The notes beneath the pieces were generated by a model. It saw nothing but the letters and a program-made list of their open reading frames with translations, ran no database searches and was not told where the DNA came from. Made by a program: the position numbers and the translations under genes. Shown here piece after piece: positions 51,617 to 60,891 of a stretch of 64,000 nt of DNA. Position 1 is the stretch's first letter; each line of letters starts with the position of its first letter. This DNA comes from Levilactobacillus paucivorans (GTDB lineage: Bacteria > Bacillota > Bacilli > Lactobacillales > Lactobacillaceae). The DNA lies in the NCBI RefSeq assembly GCF_001437125.1, contig NZ_JQCA01000004.1, positions 1 through 64,000 on the forward strand, in the 5' to 3' direction.

Positions 51617-53650
51617 ATGCATTGGGGAGCAGGAGTCAGTCAACAGCAAGCTACACGACACTTTAAAAGCTGGATGGTCACCGCGGTTATTTTAACTGAA
51701 ATTGGTGGGCCGCTCATCACACCGGTGAGGGCACTAGCGGCGATCACGACGGCTGAACAGGCGTCGGTTGGATCGGACGTCGATCGGTCAGGGGAGGCGC
51801 TCTTGGGGAGTGCGTCTTCAACGGATAGTTCGAGCGAAGAGAGTCAAAGTGAATCCAAAGCACCGGCGTCAGGAGGTACCGGGTCCGCGATGGCTGTGTC
51901 GGATGCTGTGGCAACTCATGAAACAGTGACCGCGCCAGAAGCCGGGAGCAAGCCAGAGAAGTCAAAGGTGCCGAAGCCCGCTGCGGCTAAGGCCGACCGA
52001 CCACGTGCGACGAGTAGACAGGCCACCGAGTCGATTGATCAGTGGATGCCGAACAAGCGGCTCCAACGGGCAATCTTTTATCAATTAACCCATCTCATTC
52101 CAATTCCGGATGATGAGAAGACTTGGCAGTCAACTGCTGATATTACGAAGGATGACATGAAGCGGTTGAAGGCCTTATTTATTGGTTATTTCGGTGGTGA
52201 GAATGGCGAGTCGACCTACAATCCGGGTGGCGAAGAATATCGGCTTGATGGTCTGGAGTACGCCACTAATTTAGAAGTCCTCATGATGGGTGGTGGGGGC
52301 AAGGATGCGGCGCCTTATCAAAACTTCGGGAATATCGAGAACGTGTCACCGTTAAAGAATCTGACACAACTGAAGAAGTTATGGCTGAGTAATAACCGAA
52401 TCAGTGATGTGTCGCCATTGGCGGGGCTAACCAATCTCACGGAGTTGCAGCTTCATGATAATTTTATCGCGGATTTTTCAAGCCTGAAGAATATTCCGGC
52501 TGATGTCAGTGATAATGACATGTTTCAGTACATCTTTCCGGATCCCATCAAGGTTAACTCGTGGACACGCAAAGTTCATTTGGATATTCCGATTCACTTA
52601 CAGAACGGTGAGCTAGCCACGGGTGTCGACCAGCAACTCGAAGATATGTATTTGAACCACCATTATGTGGGTGGTGCCTATGGTTACGATGGTGATCCCG
52701 TTACCTTTTGGTACACCCAGGGGGGGAAGGTCACCGAGGATGGCCAAGGTGGGCTCGATTTTACGAATATTAGTGACCAGGCGTCGTTCCCTCAAGGTGG
52801 CGTTCAAACGGGTAATTACTATTTCTTAATCGCAAAGTATGAGATAAACAAATACTCTTTTTGGATTATTCAGAGGTACGATATCGGTGATGCCGCCAAG
52901 CCAGTCACGGTGAACTTTCAGGATGAGCAAGGCCATGAACTGGCGGCCAGTCAAACTCTGAATGGGGATATTGGTGATGATTATCGGACGGAAGCTGCCA
53001 AGATTCCCGGCTATGAGCTGACAAGAACGCCCGTCAACACGCAGGGAAAATTTGGCGATGAGGCGATCACGGTAACCTATGTCTATCGTAAACTAGCTCC
53101 GGTGTCACCAGTTACCCCGCCGATACCGAATCCTACCCCAGCCCCGGGACCGACCCCAACCTTGCCGGCTATTAAGCAAGGTCGTGTGACGGTGCACTAT
53201 CAGACCGCTGAGGGGATGCCGGTTCACAGCGATATCAGTGTTGTCGGTCAGGTGGGGAGTATTTATCAGACGCAACCACTGTCACTGCCAGGTTACCAGG
53301 TCGTTGGCCAGCCGACGAATGCCGTCGGGATCTTTGGTGAGCAGCCGGTGGACGTGACTTACACCTGCGCACCTAATGTGGTGAGTGGCGGTCAGGGGGA
53401 TGGGTCTGAGCCAGCCAAGCCATCCGTACCCGTCGGCAACGAGACGGCAACAGGTAACAGTCAGACTGGTCAGCCAACTACGACGTTGCCGCTCCATACT
53501 GGGAGTGCGTTTGCGACCGCAACGAAGCCTGAGAAACCATCGGTGGCCTTGCCTGCGACGAATGAACGGGTCACGTCGATTCGTTGGTTAGGTTGGGTCG
53601 TCTTGGTGGCCGGCCTTGGTGGCTGGTGGTTTAAGCGACATCGACAGTAG
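51617..53650 (+). CDS. Surface protein with LRR and MucBP repeats, LPATN-type sortase motif
   Basis: About 677 aa. A hydrophobic export segment (SWMVTAVILTEIGGPLITPV) ends near ALA; a Ser/Ala/Pro-rich part follows; then a conserved DQWMPNKRLQRAIFYQL cap, leucine-rich repeats (LTQLKKLWLSNNRISDVS, LTNLTELQLHDNFIAD), a beta domain, and two MucBP repeats (VTVNFQDEQGHEL and VTVHYQTAEGMPV). The C-terminus has LPATNE, a hydrophobic stretch, and RHRQ, so the sorting signal is LPxTN in place of LPxTG. ATG at 51617 with AGGAGG 8 bases upstream is preferred over the open frame from 51542. It is a paralogue of the next gene; both probably bind mucin or host matrix. Confidence 0.85.
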   Translation: MHWGAGVSQQQATRHFKSWMVTAVILTEIGGPLITPVRALAAITTAEQASVGSDVDRSGEALLGSASSTDSSSEESQSESKAPASGGTGSAMAVSDAVATHETVTAPEAGSKPEKSKVPKPAAAKADRPRATSRQATESIDQWMPNKRLQRAIFYQLTHLIPIPDDEKTWQSTADITKDDMKRLKALFIGYFGGENGESTYNPGGEEYRLDGLEYATNLEVLMMGGGGKDAAPYQNFGNIENVSPLKNLTQLKKLWLSNNRISDVSPLAGLTNLTELQLHDNFIADFSSLKNIPADVSDNDMFQYIFPDPIKVNSWTRKVHLDIPIHLQNGELATGVDQQLEDMYLNHHYVGGAYGYDGDPVTFWYTQGGKVTEDGQGGLDFTNISDQASFPQGGVQTGNYYFLIAKYEINKYSFWIIQRYDIGDAAKPVTVNFQDEQGHELAASQTLNGDIGDDYRTEAAKIPGYELTRTPVNTQGKFGDEAITVTYVYRKLAPVSPVTPPIPNPTPAPGPTPTLPAIKQGRVTVHYQTAEGMPVHSDISVVGQVGSIYQTQPLSLPGYQVVGQPTNAVGIFGEQPVDVTYTCAPNVVSGGQGDGSEPAKPSVPVGNETATGNSQTGQPTTTLPLHTGSAFATATKPEKPSVALPATNERVTSIRWLGWVVLVAGLGGWWFKRHRQ

Positions 53651-53664
53651 AAACTAATGACCGA

Positions 53665-53695
53665 GGTATCCGCGACGATAACGGATGCCTTTTTT
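53665..53695 (+). terminator. Terminator of the first LRR/MucBP gene
   Basis: GGTATCCG pairs with CGGATGCC (wobble), then six Ts. The rest of 53696-53976 holds a probable promoter (TATAAT at 53874-53879) and no gene. Confidence 0.88.
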
Positions 53696-53976
53696 GCCAT
53701 ATTTGGAAATGTGTGAAGCTGGTTTTGTAGACTTTTGAGTGAATTTTTTTAAAAATGTCACTGGCCTAAGCGCCGGTACTTGGGCGATCACAGAAATGAT
53801 TACGATTGAATTTCCCTTGTCTGACTAACAAAGTGTTTCGTAGTATGACCTAGTATTTTTCTGGTTTAGTCGTTATAATGGAACTAGTTAATACGAAACA
53901 TTATTACATAGTCAATAAATTTCCAAATGACAACTAGACCGTTTAACTAGGAACCGCCAGTGAGGAGCGATAAATC

Positions 53977-56025
53977 ATGAAGCCTTTGGATAATAGTAAA
54001 CGTCACTACAAGATGTACAAGCAGGGAAAATTCTGGGTATTTGCCGGAATTGTAAGCGCTACATTGGCATTTGGCGTTCCAGTGACGGCCAACGCCGCCA
54101 CTGATGGGCCGGCAGATCAGGTACCTGTTGCCCAAAAGGCACCCGATTCGGAACAGCCAGAACAGCCGGCGGCTCCTGTCGCTAAGGTCGACGATGGCGA
54201 AGAGAATCTGCCAACCGGTGAAGAACAAAATAATCCTGCGCCAACTGTCACGGCCGATGATAAAGAGACGAACGATGATAATGATGTGGATAAGGATAAC
54301 CAAGCGGACCACATTGTAGCTCCCGTTAAAAGGGTGGAAACAACATCCAAGCGAACCCTCAGAGATTATGCACCGGAACCGACAGCCGCCCCAATCGCTG
54401 ATACACCTGCGCCAGTCGCTAAGGCGGACCAGTCTATCGATGAATGGATGCCTAACAAACAATTACAACTGATTGTGCTCTATAACATTCAACAAGAATT
54501 ACCTGACTTGGATCTGACCAGTGTTGATCAGATTACTCAGGACAACATTAAACAATTAACCAAGTTAGAAGCGGTTGGTGGCAATCAAACGCATAAATTG
54601 GATACCTATATTGATGGCAAGACCGCGTTCTCACTGGAAGGGCTACAGTACGCTACCGGGTTGACCTGGATTAATTTAAAGACAACGTTTGGCCTGGGCT
54701 CCAGCAAGTATCGTGGCGATATTGTGGATCTCTCGCCATTAGCTCATCTGACCAATTTGGAAACTTTAGACGTCCAACATAACCGTATTCAAGACCTTTC
54801 GCCACTAGAAACCATGACCGGACTAAAAGAAGTATACGTAAATTTCAATAGTATCATGGACTTCTCGCCAGTCATTGGCCGGGCATTTACGGCGTCGGCC
54901 GCAACCTTTGGCGACTATAACCAGGTGGTGGTCTTACCGACAATTAAGATTGACCCGAGCAACCCCACGGCAACTCTCAAGGTTAAGGTTGTCACTAAGA
55001 ATGGCGAAAGTGATGCGCTCCAAATCCCTGGCGATGTCATGGTGGTTAATGACTCGAACTACAATGATGGTCAAGATGATCTGTTCAATATTTACTACCA
55101 GGGTGGGACGCCAACAGCGAATGCTGATGGGAGCCTAACCTTTAACGACATCAAGGCTCAGGAGCCCGGTGTCACCAGCTATAAAAATTTCAGAGTGACA
55201 CCATTAGCCAATAAGTATTATTTGACGGCGAAGGTTCAATCTAAAGACAACTACAACAATTTCCAAATCATTCAGCCCTATGAAATGGCTACCGCAGCGG
55301 CACCGGTCAGCGTGCATTACGTGGATGATAAGGGGGCCACGATTCATGTCGACACCCAGGTGAATGGGATGGTTGGGGACGCCTATACCACATCGCCATT
55401 GACGATTGACGGCTACAAGCTGAAGACCACACCAGAAAATGCCGCCGGGACCTTAGCGGCTACGGCAATTGACGTTACCTACGTTTACACGGCCGATGCT
55501 AAGCCAGTCACGCCAGTCGATCCAACACCCGACGCGATGGGGACTGTCACAATCGTGAGTGTTGACACAGACGGCAACGTGTTGACACAATCCGTGAAAT
55601 CAGGAAAGGTCGGCGATACCTACAACGTTGCCGCACCAACGATTACTGGATACAAGGTGGTTGGCGATACGACTGCCAACGGAACTTTTACCGCTAATAA
55701 TCAAACGGTTATCTTTACCTACGCTGAGGTTGATAATGGTGGGGATGCCGCCACGGTAGACCCCACGACCCCGGCTAAACCAGGAAAGGTACCTGATAAC
55801 GCGGGAGATAAGGTAGCGGACAAGCCCGTGGCTAAACCAATCGTCCTGAAGACCCATGGTCAAGGCGCCAAGATTACCAGTCATGCCCCGGTTAAACTGG
55901 CTGCTAAGTCAGCTAACCAGGCCACGACTCTTCCACAAACCGGTGACAAGTCCGTTTCTCCGTTGGCCGGCTTGGCAGTGTTGATTGGGAGCTTGGGCAC
56001 GTTGTTATTCCGGAAGCGGAACTAA
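53977..56025 (+). CDS. Surface protein with LRR and MucBP repeats, LPQTG anchor
   Basis: 682 aa. A KxYKxGKxW-type signal (HYKMYKQGKFWVFAG) with cleavage after ANA, an acidic linker rich in Asp/Asn/Glu, the cap DEWMPNKQLQLIVLYNI, leucine-rich repeats (LTNLETLDVQHNRIQDLS), a beta domain, two MucBP-type repeats (VSVHYVDDKGATI and VTIVSVDTDGNVL), and LPQTG with a membrane segment and RKRN. Sortase A would link it to the wall. ATG at 53977 with GAGGAG 9 bases upstream. Same domain order as the preceding gene, so they arose by duplication. Own terminator. Confidence 0.9.
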   Translation: MKPLDNSKRHYKMYKQGKFWVFAGIVSATLAFGVPVTANAATDGPADQVPVAQKAPDSEQPEQPAAPVAKVDDGEENLPTGEEQNNPAPTVTADDKETNDDNDVDKDNQADHIVAPVKRVETTSKRTLRDYAPEPTAAPIADTPAPVAKADQSIDEWMPNKQLQLIVLYNIQQELPDLDLTSVDQITQDNIKQLTKLEAVGGNQTHKLDTYIDGKTAFSLEGLQYATGLTWINLKTTFGLGSSKYRGDIVDLSPLAHLTNLETLDVQHNRIQDLSPLETMTGLKEVYVNFNSIMDFSPVIGRAFTASAATFGDYNQVVVLPTIKIDPSNPTATLKVKVVTKNGESDALQIPGDVMVVNDSNYNDGQDDLFNIYYQGGTPTANADGSLTFNDIKAQEPGVTSYKNFRVTPLANKYYLTAKVQSKDNYNNFQIIQPYEMATAAAPVSVHYVDDKGATIHVDTQVNGMVGDAYTTSPLTIDGYKLKTTPENAAGTLAATAIDVTYVYTADAKPVTPVDPTPDAMGTVTIVSVDTDGNVLTQSVKSGKVGDTYNVAAPTITGYKVVGDTTANGTFTANNQTVIFTYAEVDNGGDAATVDPTTPAKPGKVPDNAGDKVADKPVAKPIVLKTHGQGAKITSHAPVKLAAKSANQATTLPQTGDKSVSPLAGLAVLIGSLGTLLFRKRN

Positions 56026-56068
56026 CAGGTTCTAAATAAAGTTAAGTCGAAAACGCAAAAGATTATGA

Positions 56069-56099
56069 AAAACCACTTCCAAAACGGAGGTGGTTTTTT
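56069..56099 (+). terminator. Terminator of the second LRR/MucBP gene
   Basis: AAAACCACTTCC (56069-56080) pairs with GGAGGTGGTTTT (56086-56097), then Ts. Confidence 0.92.
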
Positions 56100-56193
56100 G
56101 AGTGAAGTTAAGTATTCGAAAGCGCTACGAGGTTATCTCGATGTTGAATACATAGAGTTCCAGTAGGTAAGTAGCGAAGTAGCACAACAGTAA

Positions 56194-56232
56194 TAAAAAA
56201 GTGGCGATGCCTGATTGAAAAGGCATCGCCAC
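56194..56232 (-). terminator. Terminator of the cysteine-rich protein operon
   Basis: GTGGCGATGCC (56201-56211) pairs perfectly with GGCATCGCCAC (56222-56232); on the minus strand it is followed by TTTTTTAT. Confidence 0.95.
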
Positions 56233-56292
56233 GTCTGTGTGTCGAGCTTAAATTTTGACGCCAAAATTAATAATCCTCGTCACCAGCAGTTA

Positions 56293-56469
56293 CTAGTGCT
56301 TCGGGACGCCACAGAAGCCATCACAGGCACACTTACGGTCAGAGATCATTGGGCAGTGGCAGATCCCATCGGCGCTCGCACAGCCGCAGCCAGGGGCACA
56401 GGTCATCCCCGCATGACAGAATGGATTATCCGCTGTCTTTGTTTCGTTCTTTTTAACATTTTCAGTCAT
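56293..56469 (-). CDS. 58-aa cysteine-rich, metallothionein-like protein
   Basis: Short enough to be missed by automatic calling. The product has nine cysteines and three histidines in 58 residues, spaced as C-H-x4-C-x3-C-x-C-x6-C-H-C-x7-C-x-C-x3-C. Closely spaced CxC and CxxxC pairs are typical of metallothioneins, which hold zinc, copper or cadmium. The N-terminal 16 residues are polar (MTENVKKNETKTADN). ATG at 56469 has GAGG 8 bases upstream, and a perfect terminator follows 60 bases after the stop. It is the second gene behind the 94-aa gene at 56495 (25-base gap). Metal binding is inferred from cysteine spacing; I cannot name the family. Confidence 0.75.
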   Translation of the reverse strand: MTENVKKNETKTADNPFCHAGMTCAPGCGCASADGICHCPMISDRKCACDGFCGVPKH

Positions 56470-56494
56470 TGTGATTACCTCGAATTCAGTATTT

Positions 56495-56779
56495 TTAGCA
56501 GCTTTCCAAGCCGTCCGTGCTGGTTAACGTGAAACCTTCATCAAGTTTCTGGGTCAATTGCACATGTTCTGATTCAGTCAATGTGGCCGGTTCACTCCCC
56601 GCGGCGGGATGCGTGAAGACTTGGCGGTACAATTCGGCTTTGGCGTCCGCTGAACTGTCAGCTTTCACCGTTACCGCGACGTCAAGTCCAGCGCCAGTAT
56701 CGATGTATGCGGTACCGTTGTTGACGATAAAACCAGTTGCAAAATAGTCCTGATGATTAACAAGAAAATACGCAGTCAT
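56495..56779 (-). CDS. Unrecognised 94-aa protein upstream of the cysteine-rich gene
   Basis: A soluble protein with beta strands (AYFLVNHQDYFATGFIV, VAVTVKADSSADAK), then helices (LTESEHVQLTQKLDE). It has no cysteine except the C-terminal one. ATG at 56779 has GAGGAGGAA 8 bases upstream. It shares an operon with the cysteine-rich protein, so a role in metal or stress response is possible but only by association. The region 56780-57187 upstream is AT-rich and I see no gene in it on either strand. Confidence 0.65.
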   Translation of the reverse strand: MTAYFLVNHQDYFATGFIVNNGTAYIDTGAGLDVAVTVKADSSADAKAELYRQVFTHPAAGSEPATLTESEHVQLTQKLDEGFTLTSTDGLESC

Positions 56780-57187
56780 GATTGGTTCCTCCTCGACGCA
56801 AAGCTTGATGTCTCCCTTAAAGTGTACTAGCCGGCGTTAATAAAACAACATGGTGGCTGAAGTTGACTATTCCTATTCCCAAAGAAATTTGAGGGTAGTT
56901 TTTTTAGGTGTAATGACCGGTAATTGTGTCTCAAAATTAGTGTTCCGAAAAATATTTTTAAGCGCAATAGAAGCACGCATCTCGCAAATCTAGCGTCAAT
57001 TCTTTTGCCAAGTTGTCCTGACATGAAATAGGGTGCCTATCGTGACGGCGTTTTAAACAAACGGCATTTTGCAAGACGAGTGACATGCCATTGTTACGGC
57101 ACTTTTCGTGGAAAAGGGCGAGGATAAGTGCAGTTACTAAAAGATTCGCAAACAATTACAATTTAGCCTAAGGAGGTGGCGAGGACA

Positions 57188-57454
57188 ATGGCAGAGCGAA
57201 TTGAGCTGGATGCGTTACATCAATTTTACAAGAGTTTGAATAATTTAGTTGGGACCGAATCAATGCTGATTATCTACGAGCATTATAAAGGCACCCAACT
57301 AAATTTTCCGGTCCATTTATACGATCGTAAGGTAACAGCTCAGCTAGTGCTAAAAGAATTCAACGGACATAATCAACACGAGTTAGCTCGGAAGTATGGG
57401 TACTCGCAGAAATGGATTCAGATGGTGATGCGGGAAGCTAAAGAAGACAAATAG
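57188..57454 (+). CDS. Mor-type transcription regulator
   Basis: An 88-aa DNA-binding protein of the Mor/C family. The pattern GTESMLIIYEHYKGTQL, FPVHLYDRK and ELARKYGYSQKWIQ fits that domain, with a helix-turn-helix at the end. Mor was first described in phage Mu; small members are common in lactobacilli. ATG at 57188 follows AAGGAGG (57170-57176). It is 13 bases ahead of the zinc-ribbon gene and probably regulates the operon. Confidence 0.78.
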   Translation: MAERIELDALHQFYKSLNNLVGTESMLIIYEHYKGTQLNFPVHLYDRKVTAQLVLKEFNGHNQHELARKYGYSQKWIQMVMREAKEDK

Positions 57455-57467
57455 GAGTGATTTCAAG

Positions 57468-58154
57468 ATGGCAGACTCAAGAATTTTTAAACTAACTGAT
57501 GGCTTGGACCTTGAGATGGTCGGTCAGGCTATTCAAAATTGGCTACGTGAAAAGAAACAGCTACACGCTGAGGGCATGCATACCAACGAAGGTTACCTGG
57601 TTCAAGCTAAACAGGAGGATAGTTGGAAGACCATCGTGGGGATGGATTCCGCGATTCAAGTTCAGATTTTCAGCGCCGGTGAGAATCAGATTATGGTTAA
57701 CGTGGGTTCAGGGAAATGGATTGATAAAGCTGGGGCTGCCACTATTGGGATGATTGCCTTTGCGCCCCTAGCTGTGACCGCCGCCATCGGTGCCTGGAAC
57801 CAGAAAAAATTACCGGAAGAACTCTTTGCCTACGTGGAACAATTCATTATGAGTGGGGGCAAATCCGTGACGGTTTCCATGGCTGCCAGTCAGAGCGCCC
57901 ACGAAGGTGAAGTCATTTGTCCGAACTGTCACGCCGCCAATAAAGCCGATGCGAAGTTCTGTGTCTCTTGTGGGACCAAGCTCGGTAAGGAATGTCCGAA
58001 CTGCCACGCTTCAGTCGGATTAGAGACGAAGTTCTGTCCAAATTGTGGGACGGATTTGAATCCTAAGCCAGAGGAAAAGACCTGCCCTGACTGCCAGAAC
58101 GTGGTTTCAGCCGACACCAAGTTCTGCCCCAACTGTGGGCACGCGTTTAACTAG
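57468..58154 (+). CDS. Zinc-ribbon protein with N-terminal PH-like domain
   Basis: 228 aa. Residues 1-120 form a mixed alpha-beta domain (VQAKQEDSWKTIV, VQIFSAGENQIMVNVGSG) with one hydrophobic stretch (AATIGMIAFAPLAVTAAIGAW). The C-terminal 80 residues hold six CxxC knuckles (CPNC, CVSC, CPNC, CPNC, CPDC, CPNC), that is three zinc ribbons of the double-zinc-ribbon type. Function unknown. ATG 57468 with AGGAGTG upstream. It is the first of three adjacent genes whose products carry zinc ribbons. Confidence 0.8.
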   Translation: MADSRIFKLTDGLDLEMVGQAIQNWLREKKQLHAEGMHTNEGYLVQAKQEDSWKTIVGMDSAIQVQIFSAGENQIMVNVGSGKWIDKAGAATIGMIAFAPLAVTAAIGAWNQKKLPEELFAYVEQFIMSGGKSVTVSMAASQSAHEGEVICPNCHAANKADAKFCVSCGTKLGKECPNCHASVGLETKFCPNCGTDLNPKPEEKTCPDCQNVVSADTKFCPNCGHAFN

Positions 58155-58168
58155 CGGGGAGTAGACCG

Positions 58169-59527
58169 ATGAAGATTTGTCCAAATTGTGGTCATGACAA
58201 CCCCGAGGGCGTCAATTTTTGTGAGAATTGTGGGACTGATCTAAGGTCCGAAACGGCTGGTCAGACTGATTCAGACCAGCAAAAGACTTGTCCACGGTGC
58301 CAGGCCCTGAATCCTCAAGACAGTCGGTTTTGCGAAAACTGTGGTTATGACTTTGAAGCGCCTGACCCGAAACAACCTGACACTGAAGCTGCCGAAAGCT
58401 CTGCACCGACGCCAGCGAAGCCAGCTGCCAAGACGCCAGCAAGTGAGCCTCAGGTGGCGCCAGTTGAACCTGTTGCCCCCAAGAAGGTTGCGACTCGGCC
58501 GCAAGCACCAGATAATCAGGTCACGTCACAGCCAGCACCGAAAGAAAATAAATCCAAACGCCAATGGGTGATCAGTGCCGTGATTCTAATTCTCCTTATT
58601 TGTGGTGGGGGCTACCTGCTGTATAGCAATGGGAGCCACGCCGCTAAGCCAGCCCGTTCGGAGAAGAAGGCCAGCAGTCAGGCGCAGCGGCGCCAGTCAT
58701 CCTCTAGTCAGGCGACTAGCCACCAAGCGACGGTCAATTTTAACCAAACAGAAATTAAAGATGCGGTCACCGCGGCGTTGGACCCCCTGCAGGGAACCAG
58801 TTCTGCCTACGTGTCGCCGGTCGATAGCTCACAGAGTGTGGTTGTCAACAACGGGTCGCAGAGTGCGGCCAGCAGTATCAAAGTTTTCATCCTCGTCACA
58901 GCCTATGCCATGGCTAAGGAGGGGGTCTTTGACCTCGACGCCACCCATACCGTTACCGATAGCGAAAAGGTTGGCGGGACCGGTGTCATTCAGGATATGG
59001 ATGCCGGGACAAAGCTGACGTACCGTGAGGTTTTGCAACATATGATTGACGACAGTGACAATACTGGGGCCAATATTATGATTGCCAAAATGGGTGGTTT
59101 CAGCCTCATTAACAACAAGATTAAGAGTATGGGAGCCACGGATACCAAGCTCCAGCGGAAGATGATGGACACGGACGCCATTGAGGATGGCCGTGATAAT
59201 ACCACCTCGGCGCGGGACTTGGGGATGACCCTCAAGAAAATTTATAATCATCAGCTGGTGTCAAAGACTGCTGACGATGACATGCTGGAAATTCTGGCAA
59301 ATAATCGGAATCGGGCCAAGTTGCCGAAGTTATTGCCGAGTGAAGCCAAGGTCTATAACAAGACCGGGGAGTACGCAGATTACGGCGTCCAAAATGATGC
59401 TGAAATCGTGGCCAATAAGCGGGGGGCCTTCGTTGCGGTGGTCCTCGCGCAAGATGGCAAAGAAGCCGATCAAGTGTCGGCGATGAATCAGTTAGGGTTA
59501 AAACTGTATCAGAATATTTTAGAGTAG
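58169..59527 (+). CDS. Zinc-ribbon, membrane-anchored serine hydrolase (beta-lactamase fold)
   Basis: 452 aa. Two zinc ribbons at the N-terminus (CPNC, CENC at 4-21; CPRC, CENC at 41-58), a Pro/Ala linker, one membrane segment (about 133-152), a Ser-rich spacer, and a class A beta-lactamase-like domain outside the cell. Active-site motifs are SSIK (SxxK, 235-238), SDN (296-298) and KTG (about 395). It may act on peptidoglycan or a beta-lactam, or serve only as a sensor. ATG 58169, 14 bases after the previous gene. The inside ribbons joined to an outside hydrolase are unusual. Confidence 0.85.
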   Translation: MKICPNCGHDNPEGVNFCENCGTDLRSETAGQTDSDQQKTCPRCQALNPQDSRFCENCGYDFEAPDPKQPDTEAAESSAPTPAKPAAKTPASEPQVAPVEPVAPKKVATRPQAPDNQVTSQPAPKENKSKRQWVISAVILILLICGGGYLLYSNGSHAAKPARSEKKASSQAQRRQSSSSQATSHQATVNFNQTEIKDAVTAALDPLQGTSSAYVSPVDSSQSVVVNNGSQSAASSIKVFILVTAYAMAKEGVFDLDATHTVTDSEKVGGTGVIQDMDAGTKLTYREVLQHMIDDSDNTGANIMIAKMGGFSLINNKIKSMGATDTKLQRKMMDTDAIEDGRDNTTSARDLGMTLKKIYNHQLVSKTADDDMLEILANNRNRAKLPKLLPSEAKVYNKTGEYADYGVQNDAEIVANKRGAFVAVVLAQDGKEADQVSAMNQLGLKLYQNILE

Positions 59528-59539
59528 TGAGGGTTTAGT

Positions 59540-60652
59540 ATGAGATATTGTCCGTATTGTGGAAATCAAGTTAAGGCGACTGCCAAGTTCTGTCCGAGCT
59601 GCGGGAAAGCATTGCCAGCAACACAGGAGACGGCACCAGTCGCCAATGAATCGAATCAAATCAAGGATCTTTACGACACCGCCACGGCTAAGTTGAACCA
59701 TTACACTGGCGAGGAAGGGGCCGTCAAGGTTAACCTGTCTGATTTGTTCTCTGAGGTCTTCAAGCACCATTCGAAGGGCGAAGCCAATGCCATCTTTATT
59801 GCCGGCACAGAGACCACTACACCAGCCTTAGCCGACGTGTCAGATGAGTGGGCGAAGCCGTGGCTGTTTTCACGGATTTTGCTCGGCTTCTTACTTGCCT
59901 TTGCCGTGTTACTGTACATGGCCGATGCCTTTCATAATCAGAATGCTATTCCGGGATTAATTCTAGTGGGGGCCTTTGCCGTGCCATTTTCCGGTCTGGT
60001 CTTCTTCTTTGAAGCCGATGCCTTTAAAGACGTCAGTCTCTTTGAAGTCGTCAAGGTCTTCTTTATTGGCGGGATTTTTTCGCTAGTCGTCACGCTATTT
60101 TTATATCAATTTGTGACGTTCAGTACCACCAGCCAGATCTTTGGGGTGATGACGTTAAAGGATTCGTTATCCATTGGTTTGGTCGAAGAACTAGGTAAGG
60201 TCCTGATCATTAGCTACTTTATCAGTCAGCTGAACGTTAAGCATATCCTCGATGGGATCCTGATTGGGGCGGCCGTTGGGGCCGGGTTTGCGGCCTTTGA
60301 AACCGCCGGCTATATCTATAGTGCCGGTGACCAACTGGTCGCGGTTGCCATTCTCCGGGGCTGGTCAGCTATCGGCGGACACCTGGTTTGGGCAGCCATT
60401 TCAGGTGGGGCTTTGATGGTGGTGAAGCGCGCCAAGCCGTTTAAATTCAGTCAGATGTTGGACGTACGCTTCCTGGTATTCTTTGCCTTAGCGGTCTTGA
60501 TGCACGCGACTTTGGACTGGGACGTCACGATTCTTGGCAGTTCCTATGCGAAGCTAATCTTGTTGATCGTTGTGGCTTGGATCATCGTGTTTGTCTTGAT
60601 GAGTGCCGGGTTGAAGGAAATTTCTCATTTGAAACAGCAGGCGCAATCTTAA
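59540..60652 (+). CDS. Zinc-ribbon PrsW-family intramembrane protease
   Basis: 370 aa. One zinc ribbon (CPYC, CPSC at 4-21), then about eight membrane segments. The family motifs are complete: LVEELGK with E216, E217 and K220; GAGFAAFE with E254; RGWSAIGGH with H281; and MHATLDW with H322. PrsW in Bacillus cuts the anti-sigma factor RsiW at a membrane site; the target here is unknown. It lies 12 bases after the serine hydrolase gene and ends the operon. Confidence 0.88.
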   Translation: MRYCPYCGNQVKATAKFCPSCGKALPATQETAPVANESNQIKDLYDTATAKLNHYTGEEGAVKVNLSDLFSEVFKHHSKGEANAIFIAGTETTTPALADVSDEWAKPWLFSRILLGFLLAFAVLLYMADAFHNQNAIPGLILVGAFAVPFSGLVFFFEADAFKDVSLFEVVKVFFIGGIFSLVVTLFLYQFVTFSTTSQIFGVMTLKDSLSIGLVEELGKVLIISYFISQLNVKHILDGILIGAAVGAGFAAFETAGYIYSAGDQLVAVAILRGWSAIGGHLVWAAISGGALMVVKRAKPFKFSQMLDVRFLVFFALAVLMHATLDWDVTILGSSYAKLILLIVVAWIIVFVLMSAGLKEISHLKQQAQS

Positions 60653-60672
60653 GTTAAACGCAACAGAAAGAG

Positions 60673-60706
60673 ACGGTTAGTCCTTTACCAGGGCTGGCCG
60701 TTTTTT
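60673..60706 (+). terminator. Terminator of the zinc-ribbon operon
   Basis: ACGGTTAGTCCT pairs with AGGGCTGGCCGT through wobbles, then six Ts. Confidence 0.8.
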
Positions 60707-60891
60707 GAATGGCACGAGTTGTTCAAAAAAACGGGAATCATTGATATTTTTGTTGAAGCCAGTCTTTGTCTGACACATTGTGTCACTATGTCTTGCTATA
60801 TTAAGGACATAGTTATTTCAATTAACAGTTACAGCTCAATATAATTGGATAGATAACTAGAAATAGGTTCAAAATTGAGGAGGAAAAAAGT

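Noticed and set aside
56958-57155. 65-codon minus-strand ORF with several cysteines
   Set aside because: No ribosome site, no family resemblance, and no terminator; probably chance.
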